Assembly: GCF_021603645.1 (NCBI RefSeq)
Contig: NZ_BQHJ01000010.1
Span: 62,001 to 126,000, forward strand
DNA from: Pseudomonas pseudonitroreducens
GTDB lineage: Bacteria; Pseudomonadota; Gammaproteobacteria; Pseudomonadales; Pseudomonadaceae
Length of the DNA stretch: 64,000 nucleotides
Direction of reading: 5' to 3'
Shown piece by piece: positions 36,639-45,923 of the stretch. The notes under the pieces were generated by a model, which was not told the origin of the DNA, made no database searches, and saw nothing but the letters and a program-made list of their open reading frames with translations. A program made the position numbers and the translations under genes. Positions within the stretch are counted from its first letter, which is position 1; each line of letters starts with the position of its first letter.

Positions 36639-38552
36639 TCAGACGCGGAAGCGGCTGACCAGCACTTGCAGCTCATTGCCCAGGCGCGCCAGCTCGACGC
36701 TGGAAGCGGCGGTTTCCTCACTGGCGGCAGCAGTCTGTTCGGAGATGTCGCGTACGTTCATCACGCTGCGGTTGATCTCCTCGGCCACGGCGCTCTGCTG
36801 CTCGGAGGCGGCGGCGATCTGCTGGTTCATCGACTGGATGGTCGACACGGTGCGGGTGATCGCGCCCAGGCGCTCACCGGCGCGGCGGGTCAGGTCGACC
36901 GTGCTGACGGTCAGGTCGCGGCTGGTTTCCATCATCTGCACGGCCTGCTGGGTGCCGCTCTGCAGGCCGGCGATCAGTTCCTCGATCTCTTCGGTGGAGG
37001 ACTGGGTGCGCTGCGCCAGGCCGCGCACCTCGTCGGCCACCACGGCGAAGCCACGCCCGGCGTCGCCCGCGCGGGCGGCCTCGATGGCAGCGTTGAGCGC
37101 CAGCAGGTTGGTCTGCTCGGCTACTGCCTTGATCACGTCCAGCACGCTGCCGATCTTCTCGCTCTCGCGCTTGAGCTTGAGCACCGACTCGTTGGTACGG
37201 CTGACTTCGCCAGCCAGGCGGTCCATCTGGTTCACTGCTTCGTTCACCGCACCTTCGCCGTCGCGGGCCTGGCGGTCGGCAGCGGAGGCGGCCTCGGAGG
37301 CTTCCTCGGCGTTGCGCGCGACTTCCTGCACGGTGGCGGCCATCTCGTTCATCGCGGTGGCGACCTGGTCGGTCTCGGTCTTCTGGTTGTTGACCCCGGC
37401 GCTGGTCTGCTCGGTCACCGCGGACAGTTCCTCGGCGGCGCTGGCGATCTGCGTCACGCCATCGTGGATGCGGCCGATCAGCTCGCGCAGGGACAGGTTC
37501 ATGCGCTGCATGCTCTTCTGCAGCTGGCCCAGCTCGTCGTGGCGGGTGGTCGGGATATCCCGGCTGAGGTCGCCGTCGGCGATGCGCTCGGCGTGGCCCA
37601 GTACGTCACGCAGCGGATTGACGATCTGCACGGTGATGATCCAGGCGGCGATGCTGCCCAGCACCAGGGCGATCAGCGTGGCCAGGCCCAGCAGGGTCTT
37701 GGCCTGGGCGACGCCGGCGTCGCGCTTGGCGGTCTGGGTGGCGGTCAGCTCGTTGCTCAGCTTCTCGATCTGCTGGCCGCTGTCGCGCATACGGTCGCGG
37801 GCGGCCTGGCTGTCGTTGACCTCGTTGCGGTAGTTGGTCAGCGCGTTGCGGTAGGTCTCCAACGCATCGAGGGTGGCGCGGAATTCTCCGTTGAGTTCGG
37901 CCGGCGAGGTGCTCATGTCGCTCTTCACACCGTCGATCAGTTTCTGCAGGGCGGCGAAGGCGGGCTGTTCCAGATTCTGCGCGTCGGTGCTGGTGTAGGC
38001 CATCACCTGCAGGCGCGCCTGCATGACGGCGCGGCCAATGCCGGCGAGGTCCTGCAGGTGCTGCAGGCTTTCCACGCTGGCGCTGTTGACCAGCTTCTGC
38101 TCGGCTTTCTGCAGGCCCTCGCTGACTGCGCCGGCGGCCTGGATCAGCACCTGTTTGGCGGCATCGCGCTCTTCGAAGGACTTCAGCAACTGGGCGTACA
38201 GCTTGCGGTATTCCACGCTCAGCTCATGCTGCTGGTCGATGACGCGACGGTCCTCGGCCTCGCTGAACTTTTCGTTCAGCGCGCGGTGGCGCTGGTCCAG
38301 CTTGTCCAGTGTATCGAGCACCAGCCTGGCGTCTTCCGGCGCGCGGGTGGACTGGAACTTCAGGCGGGCGATGCGCAGGTCCTTGGCGATCGAGATCAGC
38401 TCGGAAATCTCGCCGAGCTTGTCTCCTCGGTTGATCACGTTGCCCAGGTTGATCCAGCCGGTAAGGGCGATCAGCAGGGTGAGCAGCAGCACCAGGCCGA
38501 AGCCTGCGGCGAGTTTGAGTTTGACAGTCAGGTTGTTGAACCAGCGAAACAT
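36639..38552 (-). CDS. HBM-type methyl-accepting chemotaxis protein, copy 2 (McpK-like)
   Basis: 637 residues starting [20 protein letters not shown]. Membrane segment near 13-35, helical periplasmic sensor to about 290 (includes [19 protein letters not shown] near 60, similar to HBM ligand-contact helices), second membrane segment near 298-318, HAMP ([20 protein letters not shown]), and cytoplasmic signalling domain with tip [20 protein letters not shown]. Position next to an rsmE gene and tatC equals PA5072, the alpha-ketoglutarate receptor McpK of P. aeruginosa. Ligand assignment here is inference from position and architecture. Confidence 0.95.
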   Translation of the reverse strand: MFRWFNNLTVKLKLAAGFGLVLLLTLLIALTGWINLGNVINRGDKLGEISELISIAKDLRIARLKFQSTRAPEDARLVLDTLDKLDQRHRALNEKFSEAEDRRVIDQQHELSVEYRKLYAQLLKSFEERDAAKQVLIQAAGAVSEGLQKAEQKLVNSASVESLQHLQDLAGIGRAVMQARLQVMAYTSTDAQNLEQPAFAALQKLIDGVKSDMSTSPAELNGEFRATLDALETYRNALTNYRNEVNDSQAARDRMRDSGQQIEKLSNELTATQTAKRDAGVAQAKTLLGLATLIALVLGSIAAWIITVQIVNPLRDVLGHAERIADGDLSRDIPTTRHDELGQLQKSMQRMNLSLRELIGRIHDGVTQIASAAEELSAVTEQTSAGVNNQKTETDQVATAMNEMAATVQEVARNAEEASEAASAADRQARDGEGAVNEAVNQMDRLAGEVSRTNESVLKLKRESEKIGSVLDVIKAVAEQTNLLALNAAIEAARAGDAGRGFAVVADEVRGLAQRTQSSTEEIEELIAGLQSGTQQAVQMMETSRDLTVSTVDLTRRAGERLGAITRTVSTIQSMNQQIAAASEQQSAVAEEINRSVMNVRDISEQTAAASEETAASSVELARLGNELQVLVSRFRV

Positions 38553-38738
38553 GAAGGCGGCGCTCCAGGGGTTGTACGGGGCCGGTACGCATGGCTGAGC
38601 AGGAAATGCGCAGAGTGGGGACGACCGGTACCGCTGATATCGGCGCGGGCGCGTGGAACTGAAGAGTTCCGGGGTGCTTTTTCTGACTGGCGGTTCACGC
38701 TGGAGGCCGCGTGGTTACTGGCTTTGCGCCAGTTTGAG

Positions 38739-39446
38739 TTAGAACAGTCGTGCCAGAAGAGCGGTCACGGCAGTCTCGACGCGCAGGATGCGTTCACCCA
38801 GTTGTACGGGATTCAGGCCGGCCTCTCGCAGCTTGTCGACCTCGTAGGGAATCCAGCCGCCCTCCGGGCCGATCGCCAGCGTCACTGGTTCGCTCAACGC
38901 ACGCGGGCACTCGGGCCAGGGGCCGGGGTGGCCGATCAGGCCGAGGCTGCCGGCAGCGAGGGCGGGCAGGCGATCCTCGACGAAGGGCTTGAAGCGCTTC
39001 TCGATGATGACTTCGGGCAGCGCCGTATCGCGGGCTTGTTCGAGGCCCAGGATCAGTTGCTCGCGGATGGCTTCGGGCTCGAGGAAGGGCGTCTGCCAGA
39101 AGCTTTTTTCCACCCGGTAGCTGTTGAGCAGTACCAGGCGCGCCACGCCCATGGCGGCCACGGTCTGCAGCACGCGGCGGAGCATCTTCGGGCGGGGCAG
39201 GGCGAGCAGCAGGGTCAGCGGCAGTTTCGCCGGCGGTGCCTGGTCGAAGCTGACCTGCAACTCGGCCTCGTTGGCTTCCAGGCGCAGCAGGTGGCCTTCG
39301 CCCATCAGGCCGCCGAGTCGGCCCACGCGCAGGCGGTCGCCGCTTTCGGCGCGGTGGACTTCCTGCATGTGCGTCAGGCGGCGGTCGCGCAGGATCACGC
39401 GGTCCGCCGCGACGAAGTCGGCGTCGTCGAGCAGCAGCAGGTTCAC
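38739..39446 (-). CDS. 16S rRNA (uracil-1498-N3)-methyltransferase family RsmE, paralogue 2
   Basis: 235 residues from a GTG that overlaps the tatC stop (GTGA), giving [20 protein letters not shown] as the natural N-terminus; an upstream ATG at 39683 would lie inside tatC. Retains RsmE knot motifs LAIGPEGGWIPYEVDKLREA near 193 and LGERILRVETAVTALL near 218, and PRPKMLRRVLQTVAAMGV near 92. It differs substantially from paralogue 1 at 21618. Either could be the true U1498 enzyme; the second may modify another target. Confidence 0.93.
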   Translation of the reverse strand: MNLLLLDDADFVAADRVILRDRRLTHMQEVHRAESGDRLRVGRLGGLMGEGHLLRLEANEAELQVSFDQAPPAKLPLTLLLALPRPKMLRRVLQTVAAMGVARLVLLNSYRVEKSFWQTPFLEPEAIREQLILGLEQARDTALPEVIIEKRFKPFVEDRLPALAAGSLGLIGHPGPWPECPRALSEPVTLAIGPEGGWIPYEVDKLREAGLNPVQLGERILRVETAVTALLARLF

Positions 39447-40240
39447 GGACGGGTAGCCGGCGGCTGGTCGCCCTTGGGCTCGTCGTCTTCGGTTTCCGGC
39501 CCGCGCTTGCGGATCAGGTGGCTGAACAGTACGCCAGCCTCGAACAGCATCCACATCGGCACTGCCAGCAAGGTCTGCGACAGCGGATCCGGCGGGGTGA
39601 GAACCATGCCGACCACGAAGCAGCCGATGATCACGTAGGGGCGGATCTTCTTCAGGTAGGCCACGTCGACCACGCCGATCCATACCAGCAGGACAGTGGC
39701 CACGGGAATCTCGAAGGCCACGCCGAAGGCGAACAGCAGGGTGAGGAAGTCCAGGTAGCTGTTGATGTCGGTCATCGGCGTCACGCCTTCCGGGGCCTGG
39801 CCGAGGAAGAAGTGGAACATCAACGGGAACACCAGGAAGTAGGCGAAGGCCATGCCGGCGTAGAACAGTATGATGCTGGAGGCCAGCAGCGGCAGGGCGA
39901 CGCGCTTCTCGTGCTTGTACAGGCCGGGGGCGATGAAGCCCCAGATCTGGCCGAGGATCACCGGCATGGCAATCAGCACGGCAACGATCATGGTCAGCTT
40001 CAGCGGCGCGAGGAAGGCTGACGCCGGGTCGATGGCGATCATCGTCGCGCCTTCGGGCAGGAAGCGCCGCAGCGGCTCGGAAGCCAGCGCGTAGATCTTC
40101 TGCGAGAAGTACAGGAGGCCGATGAAGATCACGAAGATCGCGATCACGCAGCGCAGCAAACGGTTGCGCAGTTCGGTCAGGTGCGAGACCAGGGGCATTT
40201 CCTGGTCTTGTTCGGGCTGGTCGGGCTTTTCGGCGCTCAT
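39443..40240 (-). CDS. tatC: Twin-arginine translocase subunit TatC
   Basis: 265 residues, six membrane helices. N-terminal [19 protein letters not shown] is the conserved signal-binding segment (Arg and Glu of the twin-arginine recognition site), followed by FxxPxxK-region residues such as APLKLTMI and the helix [20 protein letters not shown]-terminal tail is charged and cytoplasmic. Exports folded proteins with TatA/TatB. Overlaps tatB by four bases. Confidence 0.98.
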   Translation of the reverse strand: MSAEKPDQPEQDQEMPLVSHLTELRNRLLRCVIAIFVIFIGLLYFSQKIYALASEPLRRFLPEGATMIAIDPASAFLAPLKLTMIVAVLIAMPVILGQIWGFIAPGLYKHEKRVALPLLASSIILFYAGMAFAYFLVFPLMFHFFLGQAPEGVTPMTDINSYLDFLTLLFAFGVAFEIPVATVLLVWIGVVDVAYLKKIRPYVIIGCFVVGMVLTPPDPLSQTLLAVPMWMLFEAGVLFSHLIRKRGPETEDDEPKGDQPPATRP

Positions 40241-40761
40241 GGGCTACGCGGCGTCTCGGACGAAGCGGACGGCTGGCTCGGCGCCGGCGTCTCGCTTGGG
40301 GCTTGCGCCTGGGGCGCAGCGACAGGTTCTGCCGGAGCGGCGGGTGCCGCTTCCGGGGGGGCGACAGGGGCGATGCCCGCGCCTGGCAGGCTGTTCAGCC
40401 GGCTGTTGGGCGCGATACTCGGTGCCGCAGGCGACTCGCTCGTCGCCCCTTGGCTGTCGGGCTGGGCCGGCTGCTGCGGGTTGAAGGCTTCGCGGGCCTG
40501 GTCCTGCAGGTCGGTCAGCGGCGCCATCAGCTTCTTGGCTTCCTGTTCCATCTGCAGGATGTGCTCGTTGTGCAACTGGCGGCGGATTTCATCCGCACCC
40601 AGTTCGCGCTCCACTTCCGTCTTGATGGCGTTGAAGCTGCGCTTGAGCCGGCCGATCCACAGGCCGGCCGTGCGCGCGGCACCCGGCAGGCGGTCGGGGC
40701 CGAGCACCAGCAGGGCGACTAGGCCCACCAGCAGCAGTTCGCTGAAGCTGATACCGAACAT
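40237..40761 (-). CDS. tatB: Twin-arginine translocase subunit TatB
   Basis: 174 residues. One N-terminal membrane helix [20 protein letters not shown] followed by GPDRLP hinge and amphipathic helix ([20 protein letters not shown]), then a long Pro/Ala-rich cytoplasmic tail (about 100-174), longer than I recall for P. aeruginosa. Glu8 typical of TatB in the membrane helix (FSELL). Receives substrate with TatC before TatA recruitment. Three bp after tatA. Confidence 0.97.
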   Translation of the reverse strand: MFGISFSELLLVGLVALLVLGPDRLPGAARTAGLWIGRLKRSFNAIKTEVERELGADEIRRQLHNEHILQMEQEAKKLMAPLTDLQDQAREAFNPQQPAQPDSQGATSESPAAPSIAPNSRLNSLPGAGIAPVAPPEAAPAAPAEPVAAPQAQAPSETPAPSQPSASSETPRSP

Positions 40762-40764
40762 GAA

Positions 40765-41013
40765 TCAGTCCTTGCGCGCCGGCTCTTCGACCTTGTGCGC
40801 CTGGGCGTCGATGGTGTGCGGCTGGTTCAGCGGCGGGTTGCCGGCAGCGGCGCTCGGGTCCTTCTTGTCGTCTTCCTCGGTGTTCATTGCCTTGCGGAAG
40901 CCCTTGATGGCTTCGCCGACATCCGAACCCAGGTTCTTCAGGCGCTTGGTGCCGAAGACCAGGACCACGACGATCAGGATGACTACCCAGTGTTTCCAGT
41001 CAAAGATGCCCAT
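40765..41013 (-). CDS. tatA: Twin-arginine translocase subunit TatA
   Basis: 82 residues. [20 protein letters not shown] membrane helix, [20 protein letters not shown] amphipathic helix with the essential FG hinge, and a short acidic tail. Forms the size-variable pore of the Tat system. Starts a tatABC operon downstream of hisE, separated by 27 bp. Confidence 0.97.
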   Translation of the reverse strand: MGIFDWKHWVVILIVVVLVFGTKRLKNLGSDVGEAIKGFRKAMNTEEDDKKDPSAAAGNPPLNQPHTIDAQAHKVEEPARKD

Positions 41014-41040
41014 CTTGTTTTCCTCGCAAAGTTGTCGGGT

Positions 41041-41379
41041 TCAGGCTGACGGCTGGCGCGCGGCTTTCTCGTCGTGCCCGGAAAGGCCGAAGCGGCGGTC
41101 CAGCTCGTCCAGTACCGCCTGCGGGTGCTGGCCGAGGGCGGCGAGCATCACCAGGGAGTGGAACCAGAGGTCGGCCGTTTCGTAGATCAGGTCCGTGCAA
41201 TCACCACTGGCGGCGGCGTCCTTGGCGGCAAGAATGGTTTCCACCGACTCTTCGCCAACCTTCTCCAGGATCTTGTTCAGGCCCTTGTGATACAGGCTGG
41301 CCACGTAGGAGCTGTCCGGTGCGGCATTCTTGCGCGCTTCGAGGACTTCCGCCAGACGGGCGAGGGTATCAGTGCTCAT
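41041..41379 (-). CDS. hisE: Phosphoribosyl-ATP pyrophosphatase
   Basis: 112 residues, all-alpha MazG-like fold. Motifs [20 protein letters not shown] (about 38-57) and [20 protein letters not shown] carry the metal-binding Glu and Asp. Second step of histidine synthesis, hydrolysing PR-ATP to PR-AMP for HisI. Its start lies 11 bp inside the end of hisI, so the two are coupled. Confidence 0.97.
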   Translation of the reverse strand: MSTDTLARLAEVLEARKNAAPDSSYVASLYHKGLNKILEKVGEESVETILAAKDAAASGDCTDLIYETADLWFHSLVMLAALGQHPQAVLDELDRRFGLSGHDEKAARQPSA

Positions 41380-41782
41380 GGGGTTTTCCTGTACCTACGT
41401 GGGAGTAGATGGCATCCGGGTCCTTGAGGACCGGGTCGACGGTCTGCCAGGCGCCGTTCTCGAACACCCGGTAGAAGCAGCTCTCGCGGCCAGTGTGGCA
41501 GGCGATGCCGCCCAGTTGCTCGACCATCAGGATCACCACGTCGGCGTCGCAGTCCAGGCGCAGTTCGTGGAGCTTCTGCACGTGGCCGGAGTCCTCGCCC
41601 TTGCGCCAGAGCTTGCCGCGCGAGCGCGACCAGTAGATGGCGCGGTTCTCGGCGGCGGTAAGGGCCAGGGCCTCGCGGTTCATCCAGGCCATCATCAGCA
41701 CGCGGCCGGTGCGATGGTCCTGGGCGATTGCCGGTACCAGTCCATCGGCATTCCAGTTGATTTCGTCCAGCCAGTCTTTCAT
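41369..41782 (-). CDS. hisI: Phosphoribosyl-AMP cyclohydrolase
   Basis: 137 residues from [20 protein letters not shown]; the ATG at 41824 would add 14 unsupported residues. Zinc and magnesium site residues lie in [17 protein letters not shown] and [16 protein letters not shown]. Third step of histidine synthesis. In Pseudomonas hisI and hisE are separate genes next to tatABC, as here. Confidence 0.97.
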   Translation of the reverse strand: MKDWLDEINWNADGLVPAIAQDHRTGRVLMMAWMNREALALTAAENRAIYWSRSRGKLWRKGEDSGHVQKLHELRLDCDADVVILMVEQLGGIACHTGRESCFYRVFENGAWQTVDPVLKDPDAIYSHVGTGKPHEH

Positions 41783-41865
41783 CTCGGGTTCCGTACAGCG
41801 GGCACGCACGGTGCCCAGAGCCACTTCGTATAGCGGTCAAGTGTGCCAGCCGCTGGGGCGACTGG

Positions 41866-43473
41866 CTATCGGCGCAGAATCAGATACAGACCACCGGCCA
41901 GCATCGCCCAGGCCGGCCAGGCGGCGAGGGAGTGGGTGGCCAGGCCGGTTTCGGCGGCGCCGGCAACCAGCACTGCGCCAATCAGCCGCGCCGGCCAGGC
42001 GCTGGCCATGCCGGCCTGAGCACCGCTCAGGCGCGCTTCTGGCTGCGGCTCGCGGGACAGGCGTTCGAGCGTGTCGCGGGTCATCTGCGCCAGGTGCGGC
42101 AGTTGTTCGATGTGCTGCTGGGCGTTGCGCAGCAGGGTGCCGGGGCTGACGCGATCACGCATCCAGCGCTCCAGGAAGGGCTGCGCGGTGGTCCACAGGT
42201 CCAGCTCCGGATAGAGCTGGCGGCCCAGCCCTTCGATGTTCAGCAGGGTCTTCTGCAGCAGCACCAGTTGCGGTTGTACTTCCATGTTGAAGCGCCGCGC
42301 AGTCTGGAACAGGCGCAGCAACACCTGGCCGAAGGAGATGTCCTTCAGCGGCTTCTCGAAGATCGGCTCGCACACGGTGCGGATCGCCGCCTCGAAATCG
42401 TTGACCTTGGTTTCCGCCGGCACCCAGCCCGAGTCGATGTGCAACTGGGCGACCTTGCGGTAGTCACGCTTGAAGAAGGCGATCAGGTTGCGCGCCAGGT
42501 AGTCCTGATCCTCGTTGGTGAGGCTGCCGACGATGCCGCAGTCCACCGCGATGTACTGCGGGCTCCAGGGCGTGCGGGTGCTGACGAAGATGTTGCCGGG
42601 GTGCATGTCGGCGTGGAAGAAGCTGTCGCGGAATACCTGGGTGAAGAAGATCTCCACACCGCGTTCGGCCAGGGCCTTGAAGTCGGTGCGCTGGTCGCGC
42701 AGGGTCTCCAGGTCGGTCACCGGGATGCCGTAGATGCGCTCCATCACCAGTACCTTGGGGCGGCACCAGTCCCAGTAGACCTGGGGTACGTAGAGCAGCG
42801 GCGAGCCTTCGAAGTTGCGCCGCAGCTGCGAGGAGTTGGCCGCTTCACGGAGCAGGTCGAGCTCGTCGTAGATGGTCTTCTCGTAATCGCTGACCACTTC
42901 GGCCGGGTGCAGGCGGCGGGCGTCGGCGGAGATGCGCTCGGCGGTGCGCGCGAGGATGTGCAGCCAGGCGATGTCCGAGCGGATCACCGGCTCCAGGTTC
43001 GGGCGGATGACCTTCACCACCACTTCCTCGCCGCTCTTGAGCTGCGCGGTGTGCACCTGCGCCACCGATGCCGAGGCCAGCGGTTCGCGTTCGAAGCGGG
43101 CGAACACCTGCTCGATCTTCGCGCCCAGTTGCTGTTCGATGAGCGCCACGGCCTGTTCCGGCGGGAAGGGCGGCACCTTGTCCTGGAGGAAGGCCAGTTC
43201 CAGGGCAATGTCATCAGGGAGCAGGTCGCGGCGGGTGGAGAGTATCTGGCCGAACTTGATGAAGATCGGCCCGAGGTCTTCCAGCGCCAGGCGGATGCGC
43301 GCGCCACGGCTCAGGTCCAGCGGTTTGCGCGGTAGCCAGCGCCAGGGCAGCAGGCCGCCGACCAGACGCAGCCACCAGGGCAGGAAGGGCAGTTCGAGGA
43401 CCATGTCGTCCAGGCGGTAGCGGATGGCTACGCGCTGGATGCGCAGCAGGCGGCGGAAGGCGAGCAGCTTCAT
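41866..43473 (-). CDS. ubiB: Ubiquinone biosynthesis kinase-like protein UbiB
   Basis: 535 residues. ABC1/ADCK atypical kinase: KxGQ motif in [19 protein letters not shown] near 68, [14 protein letters not shown] near 122, catalytic [12 protein letters not shown] near 285 and VDCGIVGSL near 308, then two C-terminal membrane helices (about 495-535). Required for ubiquinone synthesis as an ATPase that helps extract or present membrane-bound intermediates. Overlaps ubiJ by four bases, in the ubiE-ubiJ-ubiB operon. Confidence 0.97.
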   Translation of the reverse strand: MKLLAFRRLLRIQRVAIRYRLDDMVLELPFLPWWLRLVGGLLPWRWLPRKPLDLSRGARIRLALEDLGPIFIKFGQILSTRRDLLPDDIALELAFLQDKVPPFPPEQAVALIEQQLGAKIEQVFARFEREPLASASVAQVHTAQLKSGEEVVVKVIRPNLEPVIRSDIAWLHILARTAERISADARRLHPAEVVSDYEKTIYDELDLLREAANSSQLRRNFEGSPLLYVPQVYWDWCRPKVLVMERIYGIPVTDLETLRDQRTDFKALAERGVEIFFTQVFRDSFFHADMHPGNIFVSTRTPWSPQYIAVDCGIVGSLTNEDQDYLARNLIAFFKRDYRKVAQLHIDSGWVPAETKVNDFEAAIRTVCEPIFEKPLKDISFGQVLLRLFQTARRFNMEVQPQLVLLQKTLLNIEGLGRQLYPELDLWTTAQPFLERWMRDRVSPGTLLRNAQQHIEQLPHLAQMTRDTLERLSREPQPEARLSGAQAGMASAWPARLIGAVLVAGAAETGLATHSLAAWPAWAMLAGGLYLILRR

Positions 43474-44093
43474 GCGTCAGGCTTGATCTTCTGGGTCAGG
43501 CGAGTGATCCGCGCGTCGAGGCGGTCGAGGGATATCTTCAACTGGTCCAATTCGGCGAAGCGCGCTTCGGCTTCATGCCGGCCGACCAGGGTGCGGCTTT
43601 CTTCGGCGAGGTAATCGGCGAGGCTCAGGCGCAGGCTTTCCAGGCTATCGCCGGCCCACGCCATGCCGCCGCGCAGGCGCGCGCCGAGCAGATGTGCGGG
43701 TGCCGGGCCGAGCCAGCGGGAGACTTCGTACTCCCAGTCGAGTTCGAGGCTCTGGAGGATGTCGGCCAGCTCCAGCAGCATCGCGCTGTCGCCGCCCATG
43801 GTCACTTCCGGGCTGTGCAGGACGCGGGTCTTGTCCTTGGCCAGGGCCAGCTGCAGCAGGCTGCCGGCCGGTGCGACGAGGGTGCAGTCGGCCGGCGCCT
43901 CGTGGTGCGCGGCCAAGTGCAGGCCGTCGGCATCGGGCAGGATGAACAGCCGCAGCGCCGGCGCCTGGCAGTCCACTTCCAGCACCTTGCCGGCGAGCCG
44001 GCCGAGGCGCCTGAGCGCCACGCCATCGAGCCGCAGCACGCGGTTGATGGTGGCTTCGGCGCTGGCCAGGGCGGCCTGCAGGAGCAGGGTCAT
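43470..44093 (-). CDS. ubiJ: Ubiquinone biosynthesis accessory factor UbiJ
   Basis: 207 residues from [20 protein letters not shown], whose ATG overlaps the ubiE stop by one base (TGATG). An SCP2-like lipid-binding domain covers about 10-115 ([20 protein letters not shown]), and a C-terminal coiled coil ends [20 protein letters not shown]. UbiJ scaffolds the aerobic Ubi complex and binds ubiquinone intermediates in its SCP2 pocket. Confidence 0.95.
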   Translation of the reverse strand: MTLLLQAALASAEATINRVLRLDGVALRRLGRLAGKVLEVDCQAPALRLFILPDADGLHLAAHHEAPADCTLVAPAGSLLQLALAKDKTRVLHSPEVTMGGDSAMLLELADILQSLELDWEYEVSRWLGPAPAHLLGARLRGGMAWAGDSLESLRLSLADYLAEESRTLVGRHEAEARFAELDQLKISLDRLDARITRLTQKIKPDA

Positions 44094-44875
44094 CAGGGCT
44101 TGATGCCGCGGTGCAGGGCGACCACGCCGCCGGTCATGTTGTGGTAGGTGACGCGGTCGAAACCGGCCTCCACCATCATCGACTTCAGCGTTTCCTGGTC
44201 GGGGTGCATGCGGATCGACTCGGCGAGGTAGCGGTAGCTCTCGGAATCGTTGGTCACCAATTTGCCCATCAGCGGCAGCAGGGTGAAGGAGTAAGCATCG
44301 TAGGCCTTGGACAGCAGGCTGCTGGTGGGCTTGGAGAACTCCAGCACGAGCAGGCGGCCGCCGGGCTTGAGCACCCGCAGCATGGAACGGATGGCTTCGT
44401 CCTTGTGAGTGACGTTGCGCAGGCCGAAGGCGATGGTTACCGCGTCGAAGTAGTTGTCGGGGAACGGCAGCTTCTCGGCGTCGGCCTGGACGAAGCTGAC
44501 GTTGCCGGCGACGCCGCTGTCGAGCAGCTTGTCGCGGCCGACCTTGAGCATCGAGGCGTTGATGTCGGCCAGCACCACTTCGCCGGTCGGGCCGACCAGG
44601 CGGGAGAACTGGCGGGTCAGGTCGCCGGTGCCGCCGGCGATGTCCAGCACCCGGTTGCCGGCGCGCACGCCGGACAGTTCGATGGTGAAGCGCTTCCACA
44701 GACGGTGGATGCCGCCGGACATCAGGTCGTTCATCAGGTCGTACTTGGCGGCGACCGAGTGGAACACTTCGGCGACCTTCTCGGCCTTCTCGCTCTCGCG
44801 CACGGTCTTGTAGCCGAAGTGCGTGGTGGGATCGGCGCTGTCCTGGCCGGCTTGGGGCTTGCGCGGTTCGCTCAT
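44093..44875 (-). CDS. ubiE: Ubiquinone/menaquinone C-methyltransferase
   Basis: 260 residues starting [13 protein letters not shown]; the longer ATG at 45121 reaches into the divergent gene and is rejected. Class I SAM methyltransferase with motif [21 protein letters not shown] near 75, [19 protein letters not shown] near 150 and [15 protein letters not shown] near 172, all typical of UbiE. Lead gene of the ubiE-ubiJ-ubiB operon; divergent from the small PHA-system gene across 150 bp. Confidence 0.98.
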   Translation of the reverse strand: MSEPRKPQAGQDSADPTTHFGYKTVRESEKAEKVAEVFHSVAAKYDLMNDLMSGGIHRLWKRFTIELSGVRAGNRVLDIAGGTGDLTRQFSRLVGPTGEVVLADINASMLKVGRDKLLDSGVAGNVSFVQADAEKLPFPDNYFDAVTIAFGLRNVTHKDEAIRSMLRVLKPGGRLLVLEFSKPTSSLLSKAYDAYSFTLLPLMGKLVTNDSESYRYLAESIRMHPDQETLKSMMVEAGFDRVTYHNMTGGVVALHRGIKP

Positions 44876-45025
44876 GGCGTTTCTACCCTGGAAGTCAGTG
44901 GCGGGCATTCTAACAGGATGCGGAGAAAACGCCGCCCCGCTCGCCGCCGCAAGAGGGGTGCCGGGGTGCGGCGATACGGCGCGGCGCGTATTATCTGGAA
45001 AGTCAGTCAATCGCGGAGTTCCAGC

Positions 45026-45301
45026 ATGTCCCGTATCCACGTCGAACGTAACCATTCCCTGGGCCTGGAGGCCGCCCGCGCCAAGGCAGAGAAGCTCGCC
45101 GACAAGCTCTCCCGCGAGCACGGGGTGAGCAGCGAGTGGCAGGGCGACACCCTGCTGTTCAAGCGCAGCGGCGTGGATGGGCGCATCGAAGTGGGCGCGG
45201 ACAAGGTTGCGGTGGATGTGAAGCTGGGCCTGATGCTCTCGGCCATGGGCGGCCTGCTCAAGGGTGAGATCGAGCGCGCGCTGGACAAGGCGCTGGCGTA
45301 A
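45026..45301 (+). CDS. Polyhydroxyalkanoic acid system family small protein
   Basis: 91 residues starting [20 protein letters not shown]. It fits the PHA_gran_rgn / TIGR02610 family of small proteins found beside PHA genes: an N-terminal helix, [20 protein letters not shown] near 42-61, and [20 protein letters not shown] at the C-terminus. Function not established. Lies directly upstream of phaI, separated by a repeat. A TATTAT at 44989 is a possible -10 but lacks a good -35. Confidence 0.88.
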   Translation: MSRIHVERNHSLGLEAARAKAEKLADKLSREHGVSSEWQGDTLLFKRSGVDGRIEVGADKVAVDVKLGLMLSAMGGLLKGEIERALDKALA

Positions 45302-45395
45302 GGGTGGCGGCAGGCGGCAGGCGGCAGGCGGCAGGCTTCAGGCTGTTTTCCCCTGCAGCCTGAGGCTAGCCGCCTGTAGCCGCTTCGTTCCTGCA
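45302..45395. repeat. Heptamer tandem repeat plus hairpin of GGCAGGCTTCAGG family
   Basis: Four exact head-to-tail copies of GGCGGCA at 45306-45333, running into GGCTTCAGGCTG and, after TTTTCCCCT, the imperfect complement CAGCCTGAGGCTAG. It begins four bases after the stop of the small PHA-system gene. Likely a terminator-associated repeat; a simple heptamer array is also prone to copy-number change. Confidence 0.8.
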
Positions 45396-45502
45396 AAGCC
45401 TGGTATGTGTTTTCTAATTTTCCCCGATACCTTGGCTCACAGTCCCGCCTTTCGCGGGCAGCTGTTCGACATCATCGAATCAGAACCCTGTGAGGTGCCA
45501 CC

Positions 45503-45913
45503 ATGGCCAAGGCTGTCAGCAAGAAGAAAGTCGCAGAGCTCGAATCCTCCCTTTACTCCGATGCCAAGCACTACGCGCGGCAGATCTGGCTCGCCGGCCT
45601 GGGTACCTACGCTCGCGTGGGCGCCGAAGGCAGCGAGTACTTCAAGGAACTGGTCAAGTCCGGCGAGTCCGTGGAGAAGAAAGGCCGCGACCTGGTGAGC
45701 ACCCAGATCGACGCCGCCAACGACAGCGTCAAGGGTCGCCTGCACAGCGTCAAAGCCAAGCTGAATTTCGACAGGATCGAGGAAGCGTTCGATGCGCGTG
45801 TCGCCTCCGCCCTCAATCGAATCGGAATTCCCTCCAGGCGTGATGTGGAGGCGCTCTCTGCTAAGCTGGATGAGCTGAGCGCAGTGCTCGAGCGTGTCGC
45901 GAGAACCCAATAA
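45503..45913 (+). CDS. phaI: PHA granule-associated phasin PhaI
   Basis: 136 residues, phasin_2 domain throughout (SDAKHYARQIWLAGLGTYAR near 18-37; FDRIEEAFDARVASALNRIG near 88-107). Amphipathic helical protein that coats PHA granules. It is a shorter paralogue of PhaF's N-terminal half, which shares RQIWLAGLG and AxxAL/SR(I/L)G(I/V)PS motifs. Only 10 bp before phaF, in the phaI-phaF pair. Confidence 0.95.
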   Translation: MAKAVSKKKVAELESSLYSDAKHYARQIWLAGLGTYARVGAEGSEYFKELVKSGESVEKKGRDLVSTQIDAANDSVKGRLHSVKAKLNFDRIEEAFDARVASALNRIGIPSRRDVEALSAKLDELSAVLERVARTQ

Positions 45914-45923
45914 GGAGAGCAGG

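Noticed and set aside
36609-39638. 1,009-codon plus-strand open frame over mcp copy 2 and rsmE2
   Set aside because: Runs antisense through two well-supported genes and their spacer; composition is typical of a shadow frame.
43470-44699. 409-codon frame extending ubiJ upstream
   Set aside because: The extension overlaps ubiE out of frame; ATG at 44093 gives a normal UbiJ coupled to the ubiE stop.
45306-45333. CRISPR-like short repeat array
   Set aside because: Heptamers are contiguous with no spacers and no cas genes are present.
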